Assembly (NCBI GenBank): GCA_023053575.1
Contig: JAKZAP010000019.1
Location: 3,720,001 to 3,784,000 of the forward strand
Source: Branchinecta lynchi
Taxonomy: Eukaryota > Arthropoda > Branchiopoda > Anostraca > Branchinectidae
DNA length: 64,000 nt
Direction: 5' to 3'
Each line of letters starts with the position of its first letter. Positions within the stretch are counted from its first letter, which is position 1. The notes below the pieces were generated by a model that ran no database searches, was not told where the DNA came from, and saw nothing but the letters and a program-made list of their open reading frames with translations. The position numbers and the translations under genes were made by a program. Below are positions 63,201 through 64,000 of the stretch, in pieces.

Positions 63201-64000
63201 GTCTTCCCAGTAGAACAAGAGCTACGAGAGCTCATATGACACTTGTTACGAGTAGGTGGTAAGAGAAACGAGAAAGTAAATCTGAGTATTTTTCCGGAAA
63301 TTCCGGTACCCCTTCCAACTATGGTTGGACCCGGTCCGGACGCTAAAATATGCCATCTCAGGCATACGATCTATCTACTTTCCAAGTTTCATGCAAATCA
63401 CTCCATTCGTTTAGCCCCTATGCGATCCACAACATTTAAGGGACTCCCCCTCCGACTCCCCCCACTGAGGCCGAATACGCCTCGGACACATAAACTTCGC
63501 ACCCCTAACATTTCCTCTTCCCTTCCATCAGGTATAACTCGAATCGGAGCATGTCTTCAAATTTCCGGTTCCTGCTTCATCCTCCTCCTACTTTGGTTGG
63601 ATTCGGTTCGGACGCCAAATGACAAATGCATACCACATAAACTTAGTACTGCCCAACTTGCACCCCATCTGTTTGGTTTCTGTGCATGTCACAATGTTTT
63701 CTGACCCCCCCCCCCCCCAACTCTCCCAACCATGGCCGCGTGGTGTCCCGACACATGCTTCGCATCATTTCTTATCACCCATAAGGTTTCACTTGAATCA
63801 GACCATTTGTTCACAACCTACGGAAGTCAGTAATAATCCAATTCTTAGCGTCTTTAGCGCATCTGGAAATATCCTAACTCGCGATCACCGGAATTCCGGG
63901 AAACCGTCTCCAGCTCCCCCCACAGAGCCCCAATACGATCTGATTCTGTCAAATTACGTATTTAGCGCTAGTGCTTGTTCTTACCACCAAATATCATCCT
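63200..64000. mobile_element. Relative of the G-rich element (inverted), runs off the window
   Basis: Begins with the inverted end AACAAGAGCTACGAGAGC and CATATGACACTTGTTACGAG, as the right end of the 26.3-kb element reversed. It then has CCAAGTTTCATGCAAATC and CCATTCGTTTAGC, and CCCC-rich patches, matching the reversed internal repeats. Confidence 0.6.

Noticed and set aside
1..64000. CRISPR array, rRNA or tRNA genes, bacterial-style operons
   Set aside because: None seen: the short tandem arrays have no unique spacers, and no conserved rRNA or tRNA folds were recognised.

Overview
The window looks like intronic or intergenic DNA of a TE-rich invertebrate metazoan. The sequence shows five lineages of non-LTR retrotransposons, two families of Ty3/gypsy retrotransposons, many short non-autonomous DNA transposons, several tandem repeats, and only a few candidate host exons. 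Those exons are three chitin-binding type-2 (peritrophin-A/CBM14) modules with consensus splice sites. No bacterial operon structure, rRNA, tRNA or CRISPR array was seen. The species cannot be named from the sequence alone.

Layout. 1-9660: gypsy-1 copy A (minus) is split in its reverse transcriptase by a 5'-truncated LINE (LINE-A copy 1, minus), which is itself split by a 3.6-kb DNA transposon (1089-4723). 10473-10790: an 85-bp tandem repeat. 12.5 kb: a CBM14 exon. 13.88-26.94 kb: gypsy-2 (minus, with a 5' LTR at 26711-26944). It is split by an RTE-like LINE-C (plus, about 15.29-22.14 kb), which is split by LINE-B (minus, 16.39-19.92 kb with poly-A). The gag gene is split again by a G-rich, internally repetitive element (23.87-26.32 kb). 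27.3-28.7 kb: a dispersed repeat holds a TTAA element that holds a MITE. 28.8-32.55 kb: repeat R1 copy 1, split by LINE-D. 32.6-33.49 kb: a 190-bp satellite. 33.49-37.71 kb: gypsy-1 copy B (plus), with a MITE in gag. 38.4-39.9 kb: R1 copy 2. 40.3-41.04 kb: two CBM14 exons (minus). 41.3-49 kb: MITEs (TTAA, hAT, R3) and unassigned DNA. 49.38-53.91 kb: LINE-A copy 2 (plus) with a 1.13-kb foldback element in ORF1. 54.0-55.48 kb: LINE-E. 55.48-59.64 kb: a nearly intact CR1-like LINE-F (minus) inserted in LINE-E. 59.85-62.7 kb: more MITEs. 63.2-64.0 kb: an inverted relative of the G-rich element.

Most of the boundaries are internally checkable. For several insertions the window also holds an uninterrupted relative, so the target-site duplication can be read by comparing filled and empty sites: the DNA transposon at 1089, the foldback at 50241, the TTAA element at 27521, the MITEs at 28103 and 34420, and LINE-D. 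Both gypsy families place integrase directly after protease and before reverse transcriptase, the Gmr1-like order and not the usual Ty3/gypsy order. Nearly all coding regions are broken. The best preserved is LINE-F, whose ORF2 has a single in-frame stop.
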